Part shown: positions 1 through 6,392 of the stretch, one piece after another | Layout of the letters: each line of letters starts with the position of its first letter | Numbering within the stretch: the first letter of the stretch is position 1 | Source of the DNA: Chloroflexota bacterium | GTDB taxonomy: Bacteria > Chloroflexota > Limnocylindria > Limnocylindrales > CSP1-4 | NCBI GenBank assembly: GCA_016200745.1 | Contig: JACQEF010000095.1 | Coordinates: forward strand, 1 to 7,985 | DNA length: 7,985 bases | Reading direction: 5' to 3' | Notes under the pieces: generated by a model | Databases searched by the model: none | Seen by the model: only the letters and a program-made list of their open reading frames with translations | What the model was told of the DNA's origin: nothing | Translations under genes and position numbers: made by a program

Positions 1-695
1 ACGACTTCATGCTCGGCAACACCAACGTGCTGGTCGTCGCGTCGATGGTGCCTGCAGTGTTCGGCCGGTCCAGGGTCCGGAACGGGCTTCTGGTCGGCCT
101 GGCGACTGCCGCGTTTGGCAAGCCGCTGATGATCCCGGTGCTCCTCTGGCTCGCGATCTGGCGTCGATCGACATTTGCTGGCGCGATGGTCGCGGGCGCC
201 GTGGCCACCGCCATCGGCGTGGGAGTGTTCGGCCCCGGCTCCTATCGGGACTGGGTCACGGCTGTGGGCGCGAGATCCAGCTTCCTTTCAACGCCATTCG
301 CCGGGAATCACGGGGTCACAGCCCTCGCCCCGGCTGCCTGGGTTCCCGTGGCAACGCTGGTCGCAGTCCTGCTCCTGATCGTGCTGGTCAGGAGAGGTCC
401 CGGGACGGGCCTCGTCTGGGCGCTTGCGTCGGGGGTGCTGCTGGCCCCATACGCCGGCACCTATGCCGCCCTGCCCATCGTCCTCACGCTTCCGTTCGTC
501 GGATCCATGTCGCCGATGCTCGCCCTGGCGATGGTCGCCGTCTCGCCCGTGGCGACGACGATCCCGTTGCCCCTCTACGCCGGCGGCATCCTCGTCGCTG
601 TCCTGGCGTTGCGTGAGCCACGAGCCGGAGCAAATGCCAGTTGGTCGCCCGCCGGGATCGCTCGCCAACCGCCGGTCTCCCGGGTGGGGCCATGA
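1..695 (+). CDS. GT87-like (DUF2029) polytopic glycosyltransferase, 5' truncated
   Basis: This is the C-terminal 230 residues of an integral membrane protein whose start lies left of the window. The frame is open from base 3 (Asp-Phe-Met...) to TGA at 693-695. Visible landmarks match the GT87 layout seen in the two paralogues downstream: GNTNVL near fragment residue 5, FGKP at 38-41 (where the paralogues have IKLQP or IKLVP), GNHGVTAL at 101-108 in a loop, and a late hydrophobic APYAGTY segment at 148-154. Several hydrophobic helices alternate with Arg-rich turns, and the last ~25 residues are a hydrophilic tail. GT87 members with known function move sugars from polyprenyl-phosphate donors outside the cytoplasmic membrane; the substrate here is unknown. 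The His-Tyr pair of the paralogues is Thr-Tyr (T153-Y154) here. The gene overlaps the next by 4 nt. An internal Met at base 9 is not a credible start because the first half of the family fold would be missing. Confidence 0.8.
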   Translation, partial: DFMLGNTNVLVVASMVPAVFGRSRVRNGLLVGLATAAFGKPLMIPVLLWLAIWRRSTFAGAMVAGAVATAIGVGVFGPGSYRDWVTAVGARSSFLSTPFAGNHGVTALAPAAWVPVATLVAVLLLIVLVRRGPGTGLVWALASGVLLAPYAGTYAALPIVLTLPFVGSMSPMLALAMVAVSPVATTIPLPLYAGGILVAVLALREPRAGANASWSPAGIARQPPVSRVGP

Positions 696-1789
696 TTGAC
701 GGCGTCAATATCGCGGACGGCCGCGTGGCGATTCTCGGCCGGGCCGCGCTCCCGAGCGTCGCCGTCGTCTCCTTCGTGGTCGGCGTCGGGGCGACGCTCG
801 CGGTGGCCGGCGACACCCTCGGCTACGACTTCCGCGCCTACCACCAGGCCGCGGTCCGGCTCCTGAACGGGCAGCCGTTGTACGACACGAGCTTCCAGGC
901 GGCGGGCGGGTTCGGCCTCTTCTACTACCCGCCGACGTTCGCACCGCTGATCCTGCCGTTCGGCTGGCTGGCGGAGGCGACCGCGATCCGGGTGTGGACG
1001 GCGATCCTGCTGGTGTCGTTCGCGGTCGGCGTGGCGTTGCTACCCGTGACGCGATCGGTTCGCCTGTGGATCGTGCTGCTGGCCGGGCTGTCGTGGCCGT
1101 TCGTGTACGCGGTCAAGCTCGGCCAGGTCGGCCCGATCCTGTTCCTGCTGTTCGCCGCGGGATGGCGCTGGCTGGACGGGCCGGCGCGGCTCGGGACCGG
1201 TCTTGCCCTCGGGACGGCGATCAAGCTCCAGCCGGCCCTCGTGCTTGTCTGGGCGGCCCTGACGCGGCGGTGGCCGGCGGCCGGCGTGGGCCTCGTGGTG
1301 CTGCTAGCCCTTGGCGTGCTCGCGACGGCTCTCGCCGGGTCCGCGGCCTGGTCGGACTTTGTGCACCTGGTCGGGCAGGTCGGCGATCCGATCACGACCG
1401 CCCACAACGTGACGCCCGGCGCGGTGGCCTACCAGCTGGGCGCCCCGGCCGATGTCGCGCTGGTGATCCAGTGGGCCGGCGTGGCGGTCACCCTGGCCCT
1501 GTGCGTCGTAGCCGTCCGGTGGGCGACGGCCGAGGCGTCGTACCTTGTGGCCGTGGTGGCCAGCCAGCTCGTCTCGCCGATCCTGTGGGATCACTACGCC
1601 GTCCTGTTGCTGCTGCCGGTGGCCTACCTGTGCGCCGGCGGCCGATGGTGGGCGATCCTCATCCCGCTGGCCACCTCGATCCCGCTGGTTGACCTGTCCC
1701 CGCCGATCGTCTACCCGATCAGCTTCGCGGTGGCCCTGCTCGCGACCCTGGCGGTCGGGATCAAGGCCAGGCGCCTCGAGCCCTCGTGA
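692..1789 (+). CDS. GT87-like (DUF2029) membrane glycosyltransferase
   Basis: The product is a 365-residue polytopic membrane protein with about ten hydrophobic stretches. GT87 landmarks appear in order: an acidic Asp46 in GYDFRAY in the first outer loop, YYPP at 78-81, GQVGPIL at 144-150, AIKLQP at 176-181, an Asn-containing loop at 239, and WDHY at 299-302. In mycobacterial PimE, a known GT87 mannosyltransferase, the first-loop Asp is catalytic, so Asp46 is the inferred base. The donor is probably a polyprenyl-phosphate sugar and the acceptor is unknown. The ATG at 692 was chosen because it forms an ATGA overlap with the previous stop. An in-frame TTG at 641 would add 17 Arg/Pro/Gly-rich residues inside the upstream gene and looks spurious. 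A weak G-rich stretch (GGTGGGG, 684-690) precedes the start, so translation is probably coupled. The family call is firm; the specificity is not. Confidence 0.87.
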   Translation: MIDGVNIADGRVAILGRAALPSVAVVSFVVGVGATLAVAGDTLGYDFRAYHQAAVRLLNGQPLYDTSFQAAGGFGLFYYPPTFAPLILPFGWLAEATAIRVWTAILLVSFAVGVALLPVTRSVRLWIVLLAGLSWPFVYAVKLGQVGPILFLLFAAGWRWLDGPARLGTGLALGTAIKLQPALVLVWAALTRRWPAAGVGLVVLLALGVLATALAGSAAWSDFVHLVGQVGDPITTAHNVTPGAVAYQLGAPADVALVIQWAGVAVTLALCVVAVRWATAEASYLVAVVASQLVSPILWDHYAVLLLLPVAYLCAGGRWWAILIPLATSIPLVDLSPPIVYPISFAVALLATLAVGIKARRLEPS

Positions 1790-3003
1790 TGCTCGGCGTC
1801 TCCGGCCCGTGGGCACCGGCCCGCCGGCGCTTCGACCTGGCGCTGGTCGTCGGGCTGGTGGTCGTCGCAGTCTCGGCGCTGGTCTACTGGCTGAGCAATC
1901 GCTACTTCGACGCCGGTCGCGGCGACTTCTTCTACCTCGCCGATGCCTTCCTCCATGGACGGACGTGGCTGGACTTCCGGCCAGGTCCGAACGACGTGAT
2001 CATCTCGGGCGGCCGGTTCTACGTGCCGTTCGCGCCCTTCCCGGCGATCGCCCTGATGCCCGTGGTGGCGGTGCTCGGTGCGGTCACGGCAGACCAGGTG
2101 GAATCCGGGATCAATGCGCTACTGGCTGCGGCCGGCGTGGGGCTGTGCTGGATGCTGCTCGGCCGCGTGGGCGTGGAACGGCTGCGCGACCGGTTGGCGC
2201 TGACCGTACTCTTCGGTTTCTCGACCCAGATCCTGTGGGTCACGACGCGCGGCGGGGTCTGGCACACCGGGCAGCTGGTCGCCACGATCCTCACGCTGCT
2301 CTGCCTGATCGAGCTATGGGGTGGGCAGCGCGCCTGGTGGATCGGGCTGCTGGCCGGTGCGGCCTTCCTGACCCGCGCCCCGCTGGCCTTCGCGATCCCG
2401 TTCTACGCGTTGCTGCTGCACCGGCCGTCGTCCAAGCGACGGACGCTGCCGTGGCGCAGCTGGGCGTGGCTGGCGATCGGGGTCCTGCCGTCGCTGGCGT
2501 TCTTCTTCCTGTACAACCAGGTGCGATTCGGGTCGGCCCTCGAATCCGGCTATGCCCTGGCAACCCTGCCGCCGTGGCTCGAAGCCCAGCGCCAGCAGGG
2601 ACTGTTCTCGCTGTCGCACGTCTCGATGAACCTGGACTACCTGTTTCTGCACGTGCCCAGGCTCATCCCGGACTTCCCGTTCTTCAAGCCGGACGGCCTG
2701 GGGATGTCCGTGCTGATCACCAGTCCCGGGCTGCTCTACGCGGTCCGGGCGGACTGGCGCGATGGACGAGCGTGGCCGCTGCTGGGCGCGGCGATCGCTG
2801 TCCTGATCCCGACGCTCCTGTACTACGGTGGTGGCTGGCTCCAGTACGGGTTCCGGTACTTCCTCGATTCCGTGCCGTTTGTCATCGGGTTGTGCGGGAT
2901 CGCGGCGGCGCGGCGGGGCCGGATCGGATGGGGCTGGATCGCCTTGATCGCGATCGGGACGGTGGTGATGTTCGTGGGCGTGTACTGGGCGTATCACCTG
3001 TGA
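1786..3003 (+). CDS. GT-C fold membrane glycosyltransferase, GT39/PMT-like
   Basis: The product is a 405-residue polytopic protein, distinct from its GT87 neighbours. The first membrane segment is at about residues 17-36, followed by an outer loop with GRGDFFYLADAF (Asp47), the position of the catalytic acidic residue in GT39/PMT-like enzymes. Other landmarks are YVPFAPFPAIAL (79-90), WHTGQ (159-163), FLTRAPL (194-200), YNQVRFGSALESGY (243-256) and YGFRYFLDSVPF (354-364). These recur in bacterial proteins annotated as GT39 or phospholipid-carrier-dependent glycosyltransferases. By family it should transfer a sugar from a polyprenyl-phosphate donor at the outer face of the membrane; the acceptor cannot be read from sequence. 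GTG at 1786 gives a 4-nt overlap with the previous stop. The adjacent in-frame ATG at 1789 gives a 1-nt overlap and is equally possible. No clear Shine-Dalgarno is seen, consistent with coupled translation. Confidence 0.82.
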   Translation: MMLGVSGPWAPARRRFDLALVVGLVVVAVSALVYWLSNRYFDAGRGDFFYLADAFLHGRTWLDFRPGPNDVIISGGRFYVPFAPFPAIALMPVVAVLGAVTADQVESGINALLAAAGVGLCWMLLGRVGVERLRDRLALTVLFGFSTQILWVTTRGGVWHTGQLVATILTLLCLIELWGGQRAWWIGLLAGAAFLTRAPLAFAIPFYALLLHRPSSKRRTLPWRSWAWLAIGVLPSLAFFFLYNQVRFGSALESGYALATLPPWLEAQRQQGLFSLSHVSMNLDYLFLHVPRLIPDFPFFKPDGLGMSVLITSPGLLYAVRADWRDGRAWPLLGAAIAVLIPTLLYYGGGWLQYGFRYFLDSVPFVIGLCGIAAARRGRIGWGWIALIAIGTVVMFVGVYWAYHL

Positions 3004-4019
3004 GCTTGGGGCGATTGGCCGCTGCCCTCGATCGACTGGGCTGGGGGGCGCTTGCCCTGGCCGCGGTCGTCAGTGCCGCCTCCGTCATCTTTTCGATGAT
3101 CGCCTTGGCGCCGATGGGCCGTACATTCGATGACTGGCTGACCTACGTCCATTCGGCTGATCGACTGCTCGCAGGATCGACGATCTACGCACCGATGCAG
3201 TTGTCCGGCCCGTATGCTCTGCCAGGCGCCACCCTGATCGGATACGCCTACCCGCCGTCGTCGGTGCCGTTGTTCTTTCCGTTCCTGACATATCCGGCTG
3301 GCCTGGTCGCGTGGCTGACGTTGAACGTCGGACTGCTGATCACGGGGCTCGTGGCGATTCTCAAACGCGAGCTCGGACGTGTTCGACCGCTCCACGTGGC
3401 ATTCCTGCTGTTCGGGCTTGCGCTCGTCAGGCCTTTCTGGGAGGGCGTGGCGATCGGCAATGCGAGTGTCGGGCTGGCCGGCGTGTTTGCGTGGAGTTGG
3501 GCGCTCGGCCGCGAGCGCGCATCGGTCGGGATTCTTGCTGGGGTGGGCGCAACGATCAAGCTGGTCCCGGCTGTGATTGTCTTCTGGTCCACACCGGCCA
3601 GCTTCCCTCGGGCGGTACTCACGGCTGTTGCGGTTGGGCTGGCGTTAGCCGTCGTCACGTTGCCGATCGTCGGGATCCAGTCCTGGATTGACTACGTGAA
3701 GGCCCTGTCGTTCTCGCAGCCGGCCTGCGGTGAAAACTCCTTCTGGTTCCCGCCGTCGGTCGCCTGCTCGCTCCAGCCGATTGTCGGGGTGGGCGCCGCC
3801 AAATTGGGAGGAATCCTGCTCGCCGCGATTGCCGGGATGTTGGCGATGGGCACGCGATCCTCGGTGGTGTCGTTTGCGCTCCTCACGTTCGCGTGGCTGG
3901 CGCCCGTGACGGACCTCCACGCACACTACCTGCTCGTGGTCTACGTGCTGGTGGTCGTGGTAGCCGCGTCATGGCTGGGACGCCGGCGTCGCAAGGCGGC
4001 TGCAACGGCGACCACCTGA
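3000..4019 (+). CDS. GT87-like (DUF2029) membrane glycosyltransferase
   Basis: The product is a 339-residue polytopic protein starting at GTG 3000, which overlaps the preceding TGA by 4 nt (GTGA). The reading frame stays open far upstream, but that part lies inside gene 3 and is a GC-driven shadow. GT87 landmarks are FDDW at 43-46 (Asp44/45, probable catalytic acid), AYPP at 83-86, GNASVGL at 153-159, TIKLVP at 185-190, a loop with Asn246, and HAHY at 307-310. It is a diverged paralogue of the gene at 692-1789. Two cysteines (C243 and C256) lie in the predicted outer loop around FWFPP and could form a disulfide. The C-terminus is a short cytoplasm-type basic tail (GRRRRK). Third codon positions are clearly less GC-rich than in the next gene: I count 16 of the first 61 codons ending in A/T, against 5 of 61. 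This suggests a different history for this gene. Confidence 0.85.
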   Translation: MSLGRLAAALDRLGWGALALAAVVSAASVIFSMIALAPMGRTFDDWLTYVHSADRLLAGSTIYAPMQLSGPYALPGATLIGYAYPPSSVPLFFPFLTYPAGLVAWLTLNVGLLITGLVAILKRELGRVRPLHVAFLLFGLALVRPFWEGVAIGNASVGLAGVFAWSWALGRERASVGILAGVGATIKLVPAVIVFWSTPASFPRAVLTAVAVGLALAVVTLPIVGIQSWIDYVKALSFSQPACGENSFWFPPSVACSLQPIVGVGAAKLGGILLAAIAGMLAMGTRSSVVSFALLTFAWLAPVTDLHAHYLLVVYVLVVVVAASWLGRRRRKAAATATT

Positions 4020-4023
4020 GGCA

Positions 4024-4038
4024 CGAGCCCCGCGCTCG
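4024..4038 (+). other. Short GC-rich hairpin just after the GT-C operon
   Basis: CGAGC (4024-4028) and GCTCG (4034-4038) form a perfect 5-bp stem around a 5-nt loop, starting 4 bases after the stop of the GT87 gene. No T-run follows, so it is at best a weak or factor-assisted transcription end. It may also be chance in such GC-rich DNA. Confidence 0.22.
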
Positions 4039-4050
4039 GTCGCCGCATGG

Positions 4051-4056
4051 CACACT
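4051..4056 (+). promoter_or_regulatory. Possible weak -10 element before the SpeE-like fusion gene
   Basis: CACACT sits 7 nt before ATG 4064. It keeps the two most important -10 positions (A at 2, T at 6), and the distance is nearly that of a leaderless start. There is no clear Shine-Dalgarno and no good -35. Read-through from the upstream operon across the 44-base gap is an equally good explanation. Confidence 0.25.
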
Positions 4057-4063
4057 CCGCGGG

Positions 4064-6334
4064 ATGCCGCACCGGCGCTGGATCATCCTCGCTGTCTTCG
4101 TCCTGTCCGGCGCGGCGGCGCTGATCGACGAGATCGTCTGGTCGCGCCAGCTGGTCCTCGTGTTCGGCAACACGACTCAGGCTGTGTCCGCGATCCTGAC
4201 CGGATTCTTCGGCGGGATGGCCGTGGGCAGCGTGGTGGGCGGACGGATCGCCGACCGCGTTCGCGCGCCGCTCCGGATGTACGGGCTGCTCGAGCTGGTG
4301 CTCGTGGTGGTCGTGCTGCTGACGCCGGTCTCGTTCCGGCTGATCGACGACCTGTACAAGGGGATCTACCCGGGCCTCGAGGGGTCGCCTTCGTTGCTCG
4401 CCCTGGTCCGGGTCGCGCTGGCCGTGCTCGCGCTGGCGCCCGCGACCGTGCTCATGGGCGCCACCCTGCCGACGCTGACGCGGCACCTGGCCCGGAGCGT
4501 GGAGCTCAGCTCGGCGTTCAGCCGGCTGTATGCCGCGAACACGATCGGCGCGATCGGCGGCACGGCCGTGGCGGGGTTCGTGCTGATCGAGATGTTCGGC
4601 CTGTCGGGCGCGCTGGCGATCGGGGCGGGCTGTTCGGGCGTGGCGGGGTTGCTGGCGCTGCTGCTCTCGGCCTGGCGCGGCGAAGGGGATCGCGGGGGAC
4701 CGAGCCTGCAGCCGCCGCTCGAATCTGCGCGCACCGGGGTCCGCCATCGTCACGCGGCGCCGCGCCTGGCCCTCGCCGTCGCGTTCATCTCCGGGATGAC
4801 GTCGCTCGGCTACCAGGTCACGTGGACCCGGCTGCTGGCGTCGGGTACCGGTAACACGACGTACGTCTTCACCACCATCCTGACCGCCTTCCTGATCGGG
4901 ATCGCGCTCGGCGCGGTGGTGTTCGCGGCCGTTCGCGGCCGGCTCGGCGACACGCTGCGGTTGCTGGCGGCCAGCCAGATCCTGGCAGCCGGGCTGGCGC
5001 TCGCGGGGCTCGTGCTCGTCCTGGTCGCTCCGCACGCGAACACGCCCGGAAAGCCGATCGACACGCTGACCACGCTGTTCGGGTCCGCCGCGCTGGTCGT
5101 GATCCCGGTCACCGTGATGCTCGGGATCGCGTTTCCCGCGTCGTCCGCGCTCCTGCGCGACGACGCGTCGCGCGCCGGCGAGGGCTCGGGCGGATTGCTC
5201 GGCGTGAACACGGTCGGGGCGATCGTCGGCAGCCTGGTGATCCCGTTCTTCCTGATCCCGCTGCTGGGATCGCCGCCGCTGCTGGCGGCGCTGGCGGCCT
5301 CCAACGCGGCCCTCGGGATCGTGCTTGCCTGGCGGCTGATTCCAGGGATGTCCCGCCGCGTCCTCTCAGGGGCCGGCGTCGCGGTCGCCGCGGCGATCGT
5401 GGTCAGTGCCGTCCGCCCGGGCGTCCTGGTCCAGCCCAACGTCGCCTTCATCTCCTGGGTCGGCGGCGAGACGTTCGCGTCGCGCGAGGACGAGATCGCG
5501 TCCGTCCAGGCCGGCCAGGTTGGGGCGACGCCGCAGCTGTGGGTGGCGGGCACGTCCATGACCCTGCTCACGGTCGACGCCAAGCTGATGCCGATCCTGC
5601 CGCTGATCGCGCGGCCGGCGTCGCAGAACGCGCTGGTCGTGGCCTTCGGGATGGGCTCGGCGTTCCGGGGCGCCCTGATCGCCGGGCTCCACACCGAGGC
5701 CGTTGAGCTCGTGCCGAGCGTGCCGCTCATGTTCGGGTACTACTACGACGATGCCGCCGCGGTCCTCGCCAATCCGAACGGCCGGGTGATCGTCGCCGAT
5801 GGGCGCAACCACCTCGAGCTTACCGACCAGCGCTACGACATCATCATCACCGACCCGCCGCCGCCCATCGAGAGCTCGGGCGCCGCGGTGATCTCGTCCA
5901 AGGAGTACTTCGAGGCCGGCAGCGACCACCTCACCCCGAACGGGATCATGATGCAGTGGGTGCCATATGGCGGCCCCGCCTCCGACTTCTTCGACCAGGT
6001 GCGCACCTTCACGACGGTCTTCCCGCACGTGACGATCGTCAAGGGCGCCGGCAGCTACGGCGCGTACATGCTGGGATCGTCGACGCCGGTGTCGTTCGCG
6101 GATTCGGACATCCGGGCGGTCCTGGCGCGGCCGGGCGTCCTCGCGGACATCTCGTCGGCGTTCGACTCACCCGCGAAGACCGTCGACGACTGGGTGGCGG
6201 TCATCCACCGGCAGCTGTGGCTCGTGGACGATGGGGCGCGGGTTGCGGCCGGCGCGGGCCCGCTGGTCACGGACGACCGGCCGCGCTCCGAGTACTTCCT
6301 GCTGCGGCGGCTGTACGGCTTCCAGGGTGGGTAG
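4064..6334 (+). CDS. Fused MFS-like membrane protein / spermidine-synthase-like domain
   Basis: The product is 756 residues long. Residues ~1-480 are multi-pass membrane and duplicated. SGAAALIDEIVWSRQL (from S15) matches SGMTSLGYQVTWTRLL (from S243). GATLP (132) with YAANTIGAI (from Y156) matches GIAFP (354) with GVNTVGAI (from G380). An Arg/Gly-rich linker (~204-234) joins the halves. Residues ~500-756 form a SpeE-like Rossmann domain: VVAFGMGSA (525-533) at the nucleotide loop, Glu548 in VELVP (ribose-binding acid), Asp579 in ADGR, and IITDPPPP with Asp597. This architecture is usually annotated as fused MFS/spermidine synthase. Classical enzymes carry a catalytic Asp-Ser/Thr-x-Asp-Pro stretch at the last site; here it is Thr-Asp-Pro-Pro, so aminopropyl transfer is doubtful and the real substrate is unknown. 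ATG 4064 was chosen because the frame upstream lies inside gene 4 and is not hydrophobic. Its neighbours suggest a role in envelope chemistry, but this is inference. Confidence 0.85.
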   Translation: MPHRRWIILAVFVLSGAAALIDEIVWSRQLVLVFGNTTQAVSAILTGFFGGMAVGSVVGGRIADRVRAPLRMYGLLELVLVVVVLLTPVSFRLIDDLYKGIYPGLEGSPSLLALVRVALAVLALAPATVLMGATLPTLTRHLARSVELSSAFSRLYAANTIGAIGGTAVAGFVLIEMFGLSGALAIGAGCSGVAGLLALLLSAWRGEGDRGGPSLQPPLESARTGVRHRHAAPRLALAVAFISGMTSLGYQVTWTRLLASGTGNTTYVFTTILTAFLIGIALGAVVFAAVRGRLGDTLRLLAASQILAAGLALAGLVLVLVAPHANTPGKPIDTLTTLFGSAALVVIPVTVMLGIAFPASSALLRDDASRAGEGSGGLLGVNTVGAIVGSLVIPFFLIPLLGSPPLLAALAASNAALGIVLAWRLIPGMSRRVLSGAGVAVAAAIVVSAVRPGVLVQPNVAFISWVGGETFASREDEIASVQAGQVGATPQLWVAGTSMTLLTVDAKLMPILPLIARPASQNALVVAFGMGSAFRGALIAGLHTEAVELVPSVPLMFGYYYDDAAAVLANPNGRVIVADGRNHLELTDQRYDIIITDPPPPIESSGAAVISSKEYFEAGSDHLTPNGIMMQWVPYGGPASDFFDQVRTFTTVFPHVTIVKGAGSYGAYMLGSSTPVSFADSDIRAVLARPGVLADISSAFDSPAKTVDDWVAVIHRQLWLVDDGARVAAGAGPLVTDDRPRSEYFLLRRLYGFQGG

Positions 6335-6348
6335 CCGTCGCGGGTGCC

Positions 6349-6362
6349 GTTGCGCCTGCAAC
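6349..6362 (+). other. Short inverted repeat in the 58-base intergenic gap
   Basis: GTTGC (6349-6353) and GCAAC (6358-6362) are perfect inverted repeats around a 4-nt loop. They lie 15 bases after the fusion gene stop and overlap where a -35 region for the next gene would be. There is no T-tract, so it does not look like an intrinsic terminator. It could be an operator half-site pair or chance. Confidence 0.25.
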
Positions 6363-6380
6363 CAAATCCGAGTCCGGTGC

Positions 6381-6386
6381 TAGCAT
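6381..6386 (+). promoter_or_regulatory. -10 element (TAGCAT) for a leaderless transcript
   Basis: TAGCAT matches the TAnnnT -10 pattern and is followed by exactly six bases before GTG 6393. This places the expected transcription start on the G of the start codon. No Shine-Dalgarno lies ahead of the GTG, which supports a leaderless mRNA. It is also the most AT-rich part of the gap. The -35 is poor; CTGCAA (6356-6361) with a 19-bp spacer is the best available. This would make the GNAT/FemAB-like gene the first of a new transcription unit. Confidence 0.55.
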
Positions 6387-6392
6387 TTGTCC

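Noticed and set aside
2791..2798. GCGATCGC octamer (HIP1-like palindrome).
   Set aside because: I noticed only this one copy, inside Ala-Ile-Ala codons of a GC-rich gene. That gives no evidence of a dispersed repeat.
1545..2999. Long open + frame running into gene 4 from upstream (would give an 824-residue protein).
   Set aside because: It overlaps genes 2 and 3 in another frame, is Arg/Pro/Gly-rich without membrane helices, and lacks family motifs. Only the part from GTG 3000 is a real gene.
3893..4063. Upstream extension of the fusion protein by 57 residues.
   Set aside because: The extension overlaps the end of gene 4, is hydrophilic and Arg/Gly-rich, and precedes the first membrane helix, which starts right after ATG 4064.
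3941..5035. 364-codon open frame on the minus strand.
   Set aside because: It is antisense to the fusion gene, and its Arg/Gln/His/Glu-rich sequence with no recognisable domain marks it as a shadow.
4810..5730. 306-codon open frame on the minus strand.
   Set aside because: It is antisense to the conserved second membrane half and SAM-like domain of the fusion protein, and its Ala/Ser/Thr/Pro-rich content shows no domain.
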